A stretch of DNA of 64,000 nucleotides from Pseudomonas sp. JAI120 (GTDB taxonomy: Bacteria > Pseudomonadota > Gammaproteobacteria > Pseudomonadales > Pseudomonadaceae), in the NCBI RefSeq assembly GCF_014207255.1, contig NZ_JACHCZ010000002.1, positions 744,001 to 808,000 on the forward strand, given 5' to 3'. Shown here one piece after another: positions 1 through 7,953 of the stretch. Within the stretch, counting starts at the first letter, position 1; each line of letters begins with the position of its first letter. The translations under genes and the position numbers were made by a program. A model generated the notes under the pieces. The model made no database searches, was not told the origin of the DNA, and saw nothing but the letters and a program-made list of their open reading frames with translations.

Positions 1-946
1 TCGAGAGCTTGAGCAGCGGCGTGATCAAGCCCTGCAACGGCGCCGATTGATGCTCCGCCAACACCGTCGCCGTCGCGGGGCTGGTGCCACCGATCACGCG
101 CCGGCCCAGCACGTGGATGCCCTGCTGCGCCAAGGCCTGCTCAAACAGATTGGCCACCAGTTGCGTCGGTTCCCACACACTCACCCATTGCCGGCTTTGC
201 TTGCCCGGTGCGAGCGCGCCGGTGAGTTGCAGCAGGTTGGTGCCGTGCTGGCGGGTGATGCCGTAGCTGTTGCCGGGGCCACTGACAGCGCGGTTGCTCA
301 GTTGCACGTAGTCGGTGGACGGGCTCACCACCACGCTCACTGGCTGGCCGAGTGCGACGGGAGCCTTCGCCGTAACGAGCAAGGTGCCCGCGTCAAAATC
401 CGCATTCGGCGACACCGTCAGCGCCGAAATCTGCGCGCCGTAGTAGGTACTTTCGTCGTCCTGGGCCCAATCCACGCCCAGGCGCTCGGCGTCGAACCAC
501 GTGTCATCGAACACCAGGTCGCCTTGCACCTGGCGCACGCCCTGGCTGGCCAACTGGGCGGCCAATGCCTGGTAATCGGCGAACTGCGTGGTCGGGTCGC
601 CGAGGCCGCGCAGGTACAGGTTGCCGGTAAGACGTTCACCTTGCCGGGTGCCGTCGCTCAACAGTTGGGTGGAGAAGCGGTATTGCGGCCCCAGCACATC
701 CATCGCCGCAGCGGTGGTGAGCAACTTGAGGTTGGAGGCCGGGATCAGGCGTGTGCGCGGATTGTGTTGATAGAGGGTGCTGCCGCTGCGGGCGTCGCGC
801 ACCATGACGGAAACCGTGGCGCCATCGAGGGCCGGATCGGCCAGCAGGTGATCCAGTGTTGAAGGCGTGGAAGGCTGCGAAACACTCGCGCAGCCGCCCA
901 GTAAAACGCTCAGGCACAGCAGGTGTAGCCATCGTCCAAAGTGCAT
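1..946 (-). CDS. dacB: D-alanyl-D-alanine carboxypeptidase/endopeptidase (PBP4, DacB), 3' end outside window
   Basis: Peptidase S13 family enzyme that removes or cleaves D-Ala bonds in periplasmic peptidoglycan. The reading frame is open from the ATG at 946 to the window edge, about 315 codons. The N-terminus has a hydrophobic signal ending in a lipobox-like LLGGC (Cys19), so a lipoprotein form is possible. The catalytic SxxK motif is S71-N-L-K74 in the context IPASNLKLL. The last visible residues are LLKLS, which would run into the family's SxN motif just outside the window. No frameshift is seen in the visible part. Family assignment is firm from the motif and context; the C-terminus cannot be checked. 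Confidence 0.88.
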   Translation of the reverse strand, partial: MHFGRWLHLLCLSVLLGGCASVSQPSTPSTLDHLLADPALDGATVSVMVRDARSGSTLYQHNPRTRLIPASNLKLLTTAAAMDVLGPQYRFSTQLLSDGTRQGERLTGNLYLRGLGDPTTQFADYQALAAQLASQGVRQVQGDLVFDDTWFDAERLGVDWAQDDESTYYGAQISALTVSPNADFDAGTLLVTAKAPVALGQPVSVVVSPSTDYVQLSNRAVSGPGNSYGITRQHGTNLLQLTGALAPGKQSRQWVSVWEPTQLVANLFEQALAQQGIHVLGRRVIGGTSPATATVLAEHQSAPLQGLITPLLKLS

Positions 947-1002
947 CGGTACTGTGTTCCGCAAAGCCACTAATGGCCGCAACGCTAACAGCTCCGTACC
1001 TT

Positions 1003-1136
1003 TGTGGCGAGCGGGCTTGCCCCGCGCTGGGTGGCGAAGCCGCCCTTACTAATGCCGCCGTGTTTTTTCAGGAACACCGCAGAACCTGTTTTGGGGCCGC
1101 TTCGCAGCCCAACGCGGGGCAAGCCCGCTCACCACA
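1003..1136. repeat. REPIN-like long inverted repeat, GCGGGCTTGCCCCGC class
   Basis: Two long imperfect inverted arms (1003-1045 and 1093-1136) share the core GAGCGGGCTTGCCCCGCG, separated by about 47 nt. It lies between the start of dacB and the stop of the TonB receptor. The core differs from the GTGGGAGGGGGCTTGC class found at most other sites in this window, so two REP classes coexist. It could also fold in RNA and end receptor transcription. Confidence 0.75.
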
Positions 1137-1152
1137 GGGAACCCGCCGGGGT

Positions 1153-3570
1153 TTAGAACTCCAGGGTGCTGGACACCGACACCTGCCGCGCATCGCCCAT
1201 GGACACAAACAAGCGACTGGCCGCCGAGGTGTAGTAGACGCGGTCGAACAGGTTCTTCACGTTGACCTGGAATTTGACCTTCTGCCCCTCGATCCTGGTG
1301 TCGTAGGTGGCGAAGGCATCCGCCACGGTGTAGCCCGGCAGGTTGAAGTCGTTGGCGGCGTCGCCTGCGCGCTCGCCGACATACCGCGCACCGGTGCCGA
1401 CACGCAACTGATCGCCGCCGAAAATGTTGCCGAAATCGTAGGCCACCGACAGCGAACCGGTGTGCCTGGCCACGTTTTGCAGGCGGTTGCCTTCAAGCGC
1501 CGGGTTGTTGTCCTTGATGTCTTCGGCATCGGTAAAGGCGTAGCTGCCGATCAGGCTCCACTTGTCGGTCAACTGGCCGGTGGCGTCCAGTTCCAGGCCA
1601 CGGGAACGTACTTGCCCCGCGATGCTGTAGACGGTGTTCGCACTCGAGCCTACCGACACCAGCACATTGCGCTTGTCGATAGTGAACAACGCGGCACTGG
1701 CGGTGATGCGCCCCGGGATATCGAGCTTGGCGCCCAACTCCCACGACTTGGATTCCTCAGGCGTGAGGTCACCGGTCAGCGTGCTGCCATCGAGCAAAGG
1801 GGCGATGGTGGAGTTGGGTTTGAACGACTCGGTGTAGCTGCCGTAGAACGACAGCTCATCGGTGTAGCGATACACCAGGCCGGCACGCGGCACCCAGGCC
1901 TGGCCGTTGCCGTCGGTGTTGGCCTTGAACGGCACGCCCTTGCCGGCGTACTGGTCATACATCTGATAGCGCGCACCGGCCACGAAGATCCACTGGTCGG
2001 TCAGGTGAATCGCGTCCTGGAAGAACAGCGAGTCGCTGCGCAACAGGTCGGTCTGGGCGCTGTCGGCGGCACTGACGCTGGTGCCCGCGACTTCGTTGCC
2101 GTACACCGGGTTGTTGTAGTTGAAGGTGCCGCGCGAGTTCTGGCGAATCAGGTCGGCGCGGTAGATCTTGCGGTACTCGTCGTCCAGGCCGAACACCAGG
2201 TCATGCTGCATGCCCAGTACATTGACCTTGCCTTCCAGGCTCGCCGTGGTGAAGCGGTCAGTGGTGATCGCGCCCTGGGTGCCGTCCATCTTGCGGGTCA
2301 GGGTGCCGTTGGTGCTCACCGCGCTGACGCGCACCTGGCTGGCGTCGTAGGTCTCACGGTTCCAGCTGTAGCCGAAATGGGCTTTCCAGTCGTCGTTCAA
2401 GTCGTGGTCGGCTTCAAAGCGGTACAGGTCGGAACGGCCTTCCATGTTGTTGAACGGCTCATCCAGACGGCGAGTGGCCGGGATGTCCAATGGGTGGTTG
2501 GACTTGTCGATGGCCGTGCCGCGGTCGAACGGCGAGAGAAATTCGCGGTGTTCGTAGGCGAACAACAACTTGGTTGAATCGCCATACCAGGCCAGGGACG
2601 GCGCCACCAGTGACTCGCGATGGGTGCCGAAATTACGCCAGTAGTCCTCGTCTTCATGGTCGACGATCAGGCGATACGCCAGGCCCGAATCCCCGATGGG
2701 GCCGGTGGTGTCGAGGTTGCCGCCGCTGCCGTTCTTGCCGTCGCCGAAGGTCGAGCCGCGCACGGTCAGGGACGTGGCCTGGGTCAGTTGCGGCTTTTTG
2801 CTGACGATATTGACTACGCCGCCCGGGTCCTGGATGCCATACAGCAGCGACGACGGGCCCTTGAGCACTTCGACCCGTTCTGCGGTTGAATTCAACGCCC
2901 GGCCCTGCACCACCGGCATGCCATCGCGCATGATCGAACCGTTACGGTTGTCGCCAAAACCGCGCAGCATCACCGCGTCCTGGGTGCTGGCCAGGGTATT
3001 GGCCTGGGTGATGCCGCTGATGTTGGCCAGGGCATCATCCAGGTTGCGCGGGGTCTGGTCGCGCAGCACTTGCGCGGGGACCACGTTGACGGTTTGCGGG
3101 GTTTCCAGCAGCAAAGCACGGGAGCGCATCACCGAGCTGGTGGGCGGGGGCTGGTAGCTGGTGCTGTCCTCGGTTTGGCCGACGCCGCTGATGGTGGTCG
3201 CGCCGAGGTTGAGCGCGCCATCGGTGGGCACCGGTTCCAGGGCCAAGGTGCGGGCGTCGATCTGGCGGAACGTGAAGCCGGAGTTGCCCAGCAGACGTTG
3301 CAGGGCCTGGTTGGCACTCATTTGCCCGCTGACCGCCGGGGCACTGAGGCCGTAAGGCGCTTCATCGGTGTAGATCACGCTGATCCCGGTGACCCGGCTG
3401 AAATCGCTCAGGGCCTGGGGCAGCGGCTTGGCTGCCAGGGCAAAGGTGAACTGGGCGCTTTGCTGCTCCTGCGCCTGCGCCACGCCGAGGGGCAGCAACG
3501 CCAGCCCCGACACCGCCAATACCGAGGCTCCCAGCCACTGTTTAACCAAACCGCCCGCCGTCGACTTCAT
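1153..3570 (-). CDS. TonB-dependent siderophore receptor with STN signalling domain
   Basis: Outer-membrane ferric-siderophore receptor, 805 aa from the chosen ATG. Order: signal peptide 1-33 (ends AQA), STN (secretin/TonB short N-terminal) domain about 41-112, a linker, a plug domain about 145-250 (ETPQTVNVVPAQVL, VEVLKGPSSLLYG), then a beta-barrel ending in the terminal Phe of SSTLEF. The STN domain is typical of transducers that signal to an anti-sigma/ECF sigma pair, but no such pair is adjacent. A longer frame could begin at a TTG at 3624; the ATG at 3570 gives a normal signal peptide and is preferred. The ligand cannot be told from sequence. Confidence 0.9.
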   Translation of the reverse strand: MKSTAGGLVKQWLGASVLAVSGLALLPLGVAQAQEQQSAQFTFALAAKPLPQALSDFSRVTGISVIYTDEAPYGLSAPAVSGQMSANQALQRLLGNSGFTFRQIDARTLALEPVPTDGALNLGATTISGVGQTEDSTSYQPPPTSSVMRSRALLLETPQTVNVVPAQVLRDQTPRNLDDALANISGITQANTLASTQDAVMLRGFGDNRNGSIMRDGMPVVQGRALNSTAERVEVLKGPSSLLYGIQDPGGVVNIVSKKPQLTQATSLTVRGSTFGDGKNGSGGNLDTTGPIGDSGLAYRLIVDHEDEDYWRNFGTHRESLVAPSLAWYGDSTKLLFAYEHREFLSPFDRGTAIDKSNHPLDIPATRRLDEPFNNMEGRSDLYRFEADHDLNDDWKAHFGYSWNRETYDASQVRVSAVSTNGTLTRKMDGTQGAITTDRFTTASLEGKVNVLGMQHDLVFGLDDEYRKIYRADLIRQNSRGTFNYNNPVYGNEVAGTSVSAADSAQTDLLRSDSLFFQDAIHLTDQWIFVAGARYQMYDQYAGKGVPFKANTDGNGQAWVPRAGLVYRYTDELSFYGSYTESFKPNSTIAPLLDGSTLTGDLTPEESKSWELGAKLDIPGRITASAALFTIDKRNVLVSVGSSANTVYSIAGQVRSRGLELDATGQLTDKWSLIGSYAFTDAEDIKDNNPALEGNRLQNVARHTGSLSVAYDFGNIFGGDQLRVGTGARYVGERAGDAANDFNLPGYTVADAFATYDTRIEGQKVKFQVNVKNLFDRVYYTSAASRLFVSMGDARQVSVSSTLEF

Positions 3571-3665
3571 GCTGTGAGAACCCGTGTAGAAAACGCCATT
3601 AATGCGAATAGATCGCAGTTTCAAGCACTACACGGATGGGCGGGCGATTTACCTCACCTTTGTTG

Positions 3666-3686
3666 GCAAATATTTTTATTTATTGC
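3666..3686. promoter_or_regulatory. Candidate Fur-box-like AT-rich inverted repeat
   Basis: A 21-nt AT-rich imperfect palindrome with outer half-sites GCAAATA and TTATTGC sits about 100 bp upstream of the receptor ATG and overlaps the stop codon of the GST gene. Fur control is expected for siderophore receptors. The match to the 19-bp Fur consensus is only partial, so this is a candidate by position and composition. Confidence 0.3.
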
Positions 3687-4615
3687 GCCTGAATGCGGAA
3701 CCCCCAGCGTGGGAAATGCACATGCACGGTGCCGGCGCGTTCATCGGTGCGGCGCAGGATCAGTTCTTCGCGCCCGGCAAACAACAGCTCACCCACGACC
3801 GGGTCGGTGCCGTAGTCAGTGGCCGAGATGCTCACCTGCTGGCCGGGCTTGAAGCCGTTCAAGTCCTCGAACAGCGCTTCGGGCAGCGCCGCCGGTGTGG
3901 CATTGCGCGCCACGTCCAGGGCTTGCTCGGCGCTCATCTGGGTAGCAGTGCCATGGCCGAAGCTCAGCACGCGGTCAAGCCAGGCGACTACGGCGGGATA
4001 GGCGTCCACCAGCGGCGCCGTCACCGAAGAGCCTTTGAGGAACCACAGCGGGTGCGCCAGGGCAAAGTCGGCAATCGAAGGTTCGCCGAACAGGAAATCC
4101 CCAGGCGCGTGCTGCAATTGCTGATCAATGCGGCCGATGATGACCGGCCATTGGTGCTTGGCCTGGTCGAGTTGCACACGGGCTGCCGTGCCATCGCTGA
4201 ACAGTTTGCTGCGGTCAGCCACCAGCACCTGAAGCAGCTCCGGCGGTACCTTGGCAAATTTGACCGCCAGGGATTCGGGCTGGAACACCAGCGCTACGGC
4301 ATGGGAAAACACCACCGAATCCGCCCAGGCCGCGAAGCCTTGGGTGACCAGTTCCAGGCCTTGGGGAAACAGCGCCGGTGCCGCTTTATCCTGCTCCAGG
4401 CGCCGGGCGATCAACGCGGTGTCGCAGTAGATATCGGCGCCGACTTGCAACACCGGGGTCTTGCGATAGCCGCCGGTGAGGGCGGTCAGGTCAGGCTTGG
4501 GCATCACCGGCGAGATATGCACCGAGTGCCAGGACAAGCCCTTGAAGCCCAGCAACAGGCGGGCTTTTTCAGCGAATGGGGACTGCGGGTAGTGGTGCAG
4601 GATCAGCTCGGACAT
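3680..4615 (-). CDS. Glutathione S-transferase family protein
   Basis: Cytosolic GST-like protein, 311 aa. The N-terminal thioredoxin-fold GST domain spans about residues 1-78 (LILHHYPQSPFAEKARL, then GYRKTPVLQVG with the cis-Pro), followed by a helical GST_C-type region to about 205 (WLDRVL). It is longer than a standard GST of about 210 aa. The extra 100 residues (FKPGQQVSISATDYG ... VHFPRWGF) look like a small beta domain. Its stop is about 110 bp upstream of the receptor start, in the same direction, so read-through is possible but a separate iron-regulated promoter is likelier for the receptor. Substrate unknown. Confidence 0.8.
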   Translation of the reverse strand: MSELILHHYPQSPFAEKARLLLGFKGLSWHSVHISPVMPKPDLTALTGGYRKTPVLQVGADIYCDTALIARRLEQDKAAPALFPQGLELVTQGFAAWADSVVFSHAVALVFQPESLAVKFAKVPPELLQVLVADRSKLFSDGTAARVQLDQAKHQWPVIIGRIDQQLQHAPGDFLFGEPSIADFALAHPLWFLKGSSVTAPLVDAYPAVVAWLDRVLSFGHGTATQMSAEQALDVARNATPAALPEALFEDLNGFKPGQQVSISATDYGTDPVVGELLFAGREELILRRTDERAGTVHVHFPRWGFRIQAQ

Positions 4616-4690
4616 GCCCGGCTCCGTTGGCGAAGTGAGCCACTAGCTTAGCCTGCAACACCGCGCGTGGGGACGATGGCAACCCATCAA

Positions 4691-4966
4691 TCAAATCAAT
4701 GAGCCACTCGCCGCCAGGCACTCCTTGGCGCTTTTCTTCAACTTCTTGATCAAGCGTTCCTGACGCAACGCCTCGCCTTTGCTCGCGCATTGCTCCGTGT
4801 ACACCAGCGCGACCGCCGGGCTGGACAGGAAAAACCGTGCGCCCTTGCCGCTCTGATGAGAGGCAAAACGACGCACCGGGTCATTGCTGATGCCGCAATA
4901 CAACGCGCCATTGGCGGCGCGTACCAGGTACACAAACCAGGGTTTGGGTTCAGAAGGATCAGTCAC
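4691..4966 (-). CDS. GIY-YIG nuclease-fold protein (YhbQ/UPF0213-like)
   Basis: Small protein of about 91 aa with a single GIY-YIG fold: [17 protein letters not shown] carries the paired Y..Y/G signature, [17 protein letters not shown] the conserved Arg and basic residues, and [14 protein letters not shown] a C-terminal basic helix. Stand-alone proteins of this kind are poorly characterised, with reported DNA-nicking or repair roles. The frame extends to a TTG at 4981. The GTG at 4966 ([16 protein letters not shown]) resembles family starts better, but neither has a clear Shine-Dalgarno site. Confidence 0.78.
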   Translation of the reverse strand: MTDPSEPKPWFVYLVRAANGALYCGISNDPVRRFASHQSGKGARFFLSSPAVALVYTEQCASKGEALRQERLIKKLKKSAKECLAASGSLI

Positions 4967-5002
4967 GGGTCGATTCGGCAAACCAGAAGAGCGCCAAGCT
5001 TA

Positions 5003-5473
5003 TCAACGACCGGCCTGAAATGCCCTGAGGCCTTTGAGTGCCTGGGCACGCACGGCGTTTTTCAGTGCCGGCGACCAGCCCAGCAACAGGCCCTTGAGGC
5101 CCAGGGCCTGACGCGACCAGCGCCACAGGTCGAAGTGGTCGTGGTGTTCGCAGATCTTGCCATCGCGAAACACGAACCGCGCGCCGATATCGTTGACCAC
5201 CGTATTGCCGGTGGCGCTGAACAGGTAAGTCGCGACCCAGTGCGCGCTGCCGGTCGTTTCATCGCTGCGTACATGGTCGAACGTCAGGGAAAAATCCTTG
5301 GCCCGGGTAGTGAGCATGCGCCACATATCGCCGGCGTCACGCCCGCGCAATTCACCGAAAGCCGGGTCGCTGAACAGCACATCCTCGGTGTAGCAGGCCG
5401 CCATGGCCTCGGCATCCAGCCGCTGGAAGGCGCTGTAGAACTCGGTGATCAGGGCGTTGTGTGCGTCGCTCAT
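5003..5473 (-). CDS. NTF2-like/SnoaL-like protein
   Basis: 156 aa, a cone-shaped alpha+beta NTF2 fold: N-terminal helices (NALITEFYSAFQRLDAEAMAACYTED), then VLFSDPAFGELRGRDAGDMW, then a beta-sheet with the RFVFRDGKICEHHDHFDLWRW segment typical of nuclear-transport-factor-2 family proteins, where the sheet forms a pocket. The ATG at 5473 is preceded by GGAACC at suitable spacing; an upstream in-frame start (5509) has less support. No partner or reaction can be inferred. It lies alone between a GIY-YIG gene and the response regulator. Confidence 0.78.
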   Translation of the reverse strand: MSDAHNALITEFYSAFQRLDAEAMAACYTEDVLFSDPAFGELRGRDAGDMWRMLTTRAKDFSLTFDHVRSDETTGSAHWVATYLFSATGNTVVNDIGARFVFRDGKICEHHDHFDLWRWSRQALGLKGLLLGWSPALKNAVRAQALKGLRAFQAGR

Positions 5474-5569
5474 GGGCAGGTTCCAAACCAGGGGTTTTAA
5501 GCCGTCCAAGATAGTCCGGGCGCCGGTAAAACTCTATCGCCATTTACACCGGGAATGACCCACCCGGCG

Positions 5570-6205
5570 CTACGGCACCATGCCGCAGCTGCGGGCATAG
5601 GCAAACAGATCCACGTCGGTGGAAATGCACAGCCGGCTCATGGCGGTGCTTTTCTGCTTGCTGATCGTGGAAATACTGCGATTGACCCGGGCCGCAATCT
5701 GGCTGACGGTCATGCCGCTGGCCAGCATCCTGACCACTTCGCGTTCCTTGCTGGATAACTGCGGCTGTTGCAGTTGATCTCCGGTGCCCGCCTCCACCAA
5801 CTGGGCCCGCAGGCATTCACTGACAAATGTCTCGCCCTTGATCACTGTACCGATGGCGGTGGGCAGCTCCCTGGCCGAGGCGCTCTTGGCGACAATCGCC
5901 CGTGCCCCATGGGCAAAGGAAGCACGCAACGTCGCCACATTGGCAAACATGGTGACCAGAATCACCGGCAAATTCGGGTACTGGCGTCGCAACAATCCCA
6001 GCAACCCGTAGCCGTCCGCCTGCTGACCACCCGGCATGGCGAAGTCAGTCACCAGCACGTCACACGCCACCGTACTCAACAACCGGAGTAACTCATCGGG
6101 ACCGTCGGCCTCACCGACCACTTTGCATCTACCGCCCGCCTCAATCACCACCCGTTGCCCGATGCGCACAATGGGGTGATCGTCGGCAATAATTACACGC
6201 AGCAT
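5570..6205 (-). CDS. NarL/RcsB-type response regulator, likely regulator of the DUF1120 fimbrial operon
   Basis: 211-aa two-component regulator. Receiver domain 1-120: acidic pocket D8-D9 (IIADDHPIV), phosphoacceptor D54 in LVTDFAMPGG, conserved Lys in AIVAKSAS. The LuxR-type DNA-binding domain is at about 145-205 (LSSKEREVVRMLASGMTVSQIA ... STISKQKSTAM). The frame extends upstream to 6373, but the ATG at 6205 starts exactly at the receiver domain. No histidine kinase is next to it; the next gene upstream is an orphan HPt protein, and beyond that is a fimbrial operon on the other strand. The pattern recalls RcsB-like regulators of cup fimbriae. NarL-like heptamers in its leader suggest autoregulation. 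Confidence 0.88.
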   Translation of the reverse strand: MLRVIIADDHPIVRIGQRVVIEAGGRCKVVGEADGPDELLRLLSTVACDVLVTDFAMPGGQQADGYGLLGLLRRQYPNLPVILVTMFANVATLRASFAHGARAIVAKSASARELPTAIGTVIKGETFVSECLRAQLVEAGTGDQLQQPQLSSKEREVVRMLASGMTVSQIAARVNRSISTISKQKSTAMSRLCISTDVDLFAYARSCGMVP

Positions 6206-6208
6206 AAA

Positions 6209-6355
6209 TACCCACGAATGATGGCAACTGGAATTGGCGCAAAAATACCTGTGTCCTCGCGCGTCAACAACCACTCGGTGCGACACGTTCCGGACCGCGA
6301 CCCGTGTTTGATAGCTGACAAACTTATACCTACAAAACAAAAAGAAACTACCTAC
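6209..6355 (+). promoter_or_regulatory. Cluster of NarL-type heptamers in the response regulator leader
   Basis: Four TACYYMT-like heptamers: TACCCAC (6209-6215), TACCTGT (6246-6252), TACCTAC (6327-6333) and TACCTAC (6349-6355). The last two are exactly 22 bp apart. The first two lie in blocks shared with the fimbrial promoter region: CATAAATaCCCACGAA against CATAAATtCCCACGAA (15 of 16), and AAATACCTGT (10 of 10). The interval between the response-regulator and HPt genes (6206-6412) holds no other gene. Confidence 0.5.
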
Positions 6356-6412
6356 ATACAAAGCCTCCAACACAAAGGGGAAACATCCTACAAGACTCTC
6401 TATTCCAAGGAT

Positions 6413-6838
6413 TCATAACCGGCTTAGATAAGCAATGTATACGCGCAAGTTACGCTGAAAGACTTGCAACTGCGGCATGTTCGCCACCACACCACGGGCC
6501 TGGACTCGAGCGATCAACTGCTCGGCGCGGCGCTCCAGGTCAACGCCCCCGACGAACGCCAGGCTGCCCACCAGTCGGTGCAATCGCTCCACCACCAATG
6601 ACGCATCGGCGCGGGCCTGCGCCAGGTCCAACAACGCGTTGTCTTCACGTGCTTCATCCATCAGGCTGGCCAGCGCCCGGTTCACCATCTCATCACTGCC
6701 GAAAATGTCGATCAGGCGGGCACGCGTCGGCCACGCGATCGCACCTGCACAACACGCCGGCGCCTCCACTAGCGGTGGTGGGGGCGAGGGTGCCAACTTC
6801 AGGACAGGTACTTGATTGGAAAATACCCTTGTCACCAT
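6413..6838 (-). CDS. Orphan HPt (histidine phosphotransfer) domain protein
   Basis: 141 aa. A Pro-rich N-terminal stretch of about 30 residues is followed by a helical HPt domain. The phospho-accepting signature is H87-R-L-V-G-S inside VVERLHRLVGSLAFVGG, matching the HxxxGS pattern of phosphorelay proteins. No kinase or receiver domain is fused to it. The ATG at 6838 follows GTGAGGTGACC (GAGG at good spacing); a GTG two codons earlier is less likely. It lies about 210 bp upstream of the response regulator on the same strand, so the two probably form part of a phosphorelay whose hybrid kinase is encoded elsewhere. Confidence 0.78.
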   Translation of the reverse strand: MVTRVFSNQVPVLKLAPSPPPPLVEAPACCAGAIAWPTRARLIDIFGSDEMVNRALASLMDEAREDNALLDLAQARADASLVVERLHRLVGSLAFVGGVDLERRAEQLIARVQARGVVANMPQLQVFQRNLRVYIAYLSRL

Positions 6839-7036
6839 GGTCACCTCACTGCGCTTACATTGATTGTTCAGCCCATGAGTTCATCAATACCCATCTGAGT
6901 GGGGTTGGAAGATGCAACAGCCAGATCAACGAACAGCGTGCAAAATTCCCGTGGCGCTCATATGACTGTCATAAGCAACAATGAATATCCCTAAGGATGT
7001 AAAAAAGACGATACAACAACTACGAAAAATCTAGTT

Positions 7037-7087
7037 TTCCTACGACTAAGAACATAAATTCCCACGAACTAACGCCCAAATACCTGT
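7037..7087 (+). promoter_or_regulatory. Three heptamers at exact 22-bp period upstream of the fimbrial operon
   Basis: TTCCTAC (7037-7043), TTCCCAC (7059-7065) and TACCTGT (7081-7087) start exactly 22 nt apart and resemble NarL/BvgA/RcsB-family heptamers. They sit in the 450-bp AT-rich interval between the HPt gene and the first fimbrial subunit, about 200 bp before that gene. A possible -10 element (TAATAG, 7102-7107) follows. The rest of 6839-7290 shows no convincing gene; an inverted pair ACAACTACGA / TCGTAATAGTTGT flanks the heptamers. Confidence 0.5.
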
Positions 7088-7290
7088 TACTTCGATTGTC
7101 GTAATAGTTGTATTTCCCCCATCCCGCCCCCCGGCTAAATTGCCGCCACCCCGCAAAGAGGGAATGGTCTCGCTGACTTAAGCGGCCCTGACCAAATACA
7201 ACCCGCCGCCTTGCTCGCCGCCTTCGCCGAAAGACCGGACGATGCCGTGCGCGCGCTTTATCAGCCAGCCCTGTAGTGGAACGTATAGAA

Positions 7291-7917
7291 ATGAGCAAGT
7301 CCCTAATCCTGTTGAGCGCCGCCCTGTTGCTCACCAGTGCTACATCCACCTTTGCCGCCAGCAGCGTGGACCTGACCGTCAAGGGCCTGATCACTCCAAG
7401 CGCCTGCACCCTCACACTGCCGGGTACGGTCGACTTCGGGAAGATCTCGGCCAAAGACTTGAATCAGGACGGAACGACACGACTTGAAGACAAAACCCTT
7501 CAGTTGACGGTGAACTGCGAGGCCCAGACTCTGTTTGCGATCAATCCAGTCGATAACCGGGCCGGGACATCGTCCAACAGCAACATCGCAGGCTACGGGC
7601 TGGGACTGATCAACGGCACGGAAAAACTCGGCTTGTATGTCGTGATCGTGCGTAACCCGGTCGCCGATATCCCGTCCGATATGCTGCAATTTCGCGACGG
7701 CGCATGGCGGATGCAATGGGACGATGACTACGTCGAGCCGAACCGATTGATTGCATTCGGCAGCTTCGTTCCGGATGTCGGTTACTTGCCCCACCCCCTC
7801 GAAAATGCCTCCGTGGAAGTCTTGTTCAACACCTGGATCGCCCCGGCAAACACCCTGACCCTGACCGACGAAGTCGCTCTGGACGGCTCGGCGACCCTGG
7901 AAGTGAAGTACCTGTAA
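7291..7917 (+). CDS. DUF1120 fimbrial subunit-like protein 1
   Basis: 208 aa, exported. Signal peptide about 1-22 (STFA/AS). The mature part starts with the motif SSVDLTVKGLITPSACT, shared by all subunits of this cluster, with a second Cys in LTVNCEAQ that probably forms a disulfide. Then DNRAGTSS, GYGLGLINGTEKLG, and the C-terminus DGSATLEVKYL with a penultimate Tyr, as expected for a chaperone-usher subunit whose last strand contacts the chaperone. DUF1120 proteins occur in E. coli yhc-type fimbrial clusters. A GTG five codons upstream is an alternative start. First gene of the operon. Confidence 0.82.
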   Translation: MSKSLILLSAALLLTSATSTFAASSVDLTVKGLITPSACTLTLPGTVDFGKISAKDLNQDGTTRLEDKTLQLTVNCEAQTLFAINPVDNRAGTSSNSNIAGYGLGLINGTEKLGLYVVIVRNPVADIPSDMLQFRDGAWRMQWDDDYVEPNRLIAFGSFVPDVGYLPHPLENASVEVLFNTWIAPANTLTLTDEVALDGSATLEVKYL

Positions 7918-7953
7918 CCCGACGATCCGTTGAACCCTCCTGACAAGGAAACC

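Noticed and set aside
856..2577. 573-codon plus-strand frame opposite the TonB receptor
   Set aside because: It is the antisense shadow of the receptor gene, a common effect in high-GC DNA; composition is Val/Gly/His-rich and non-protein-like.
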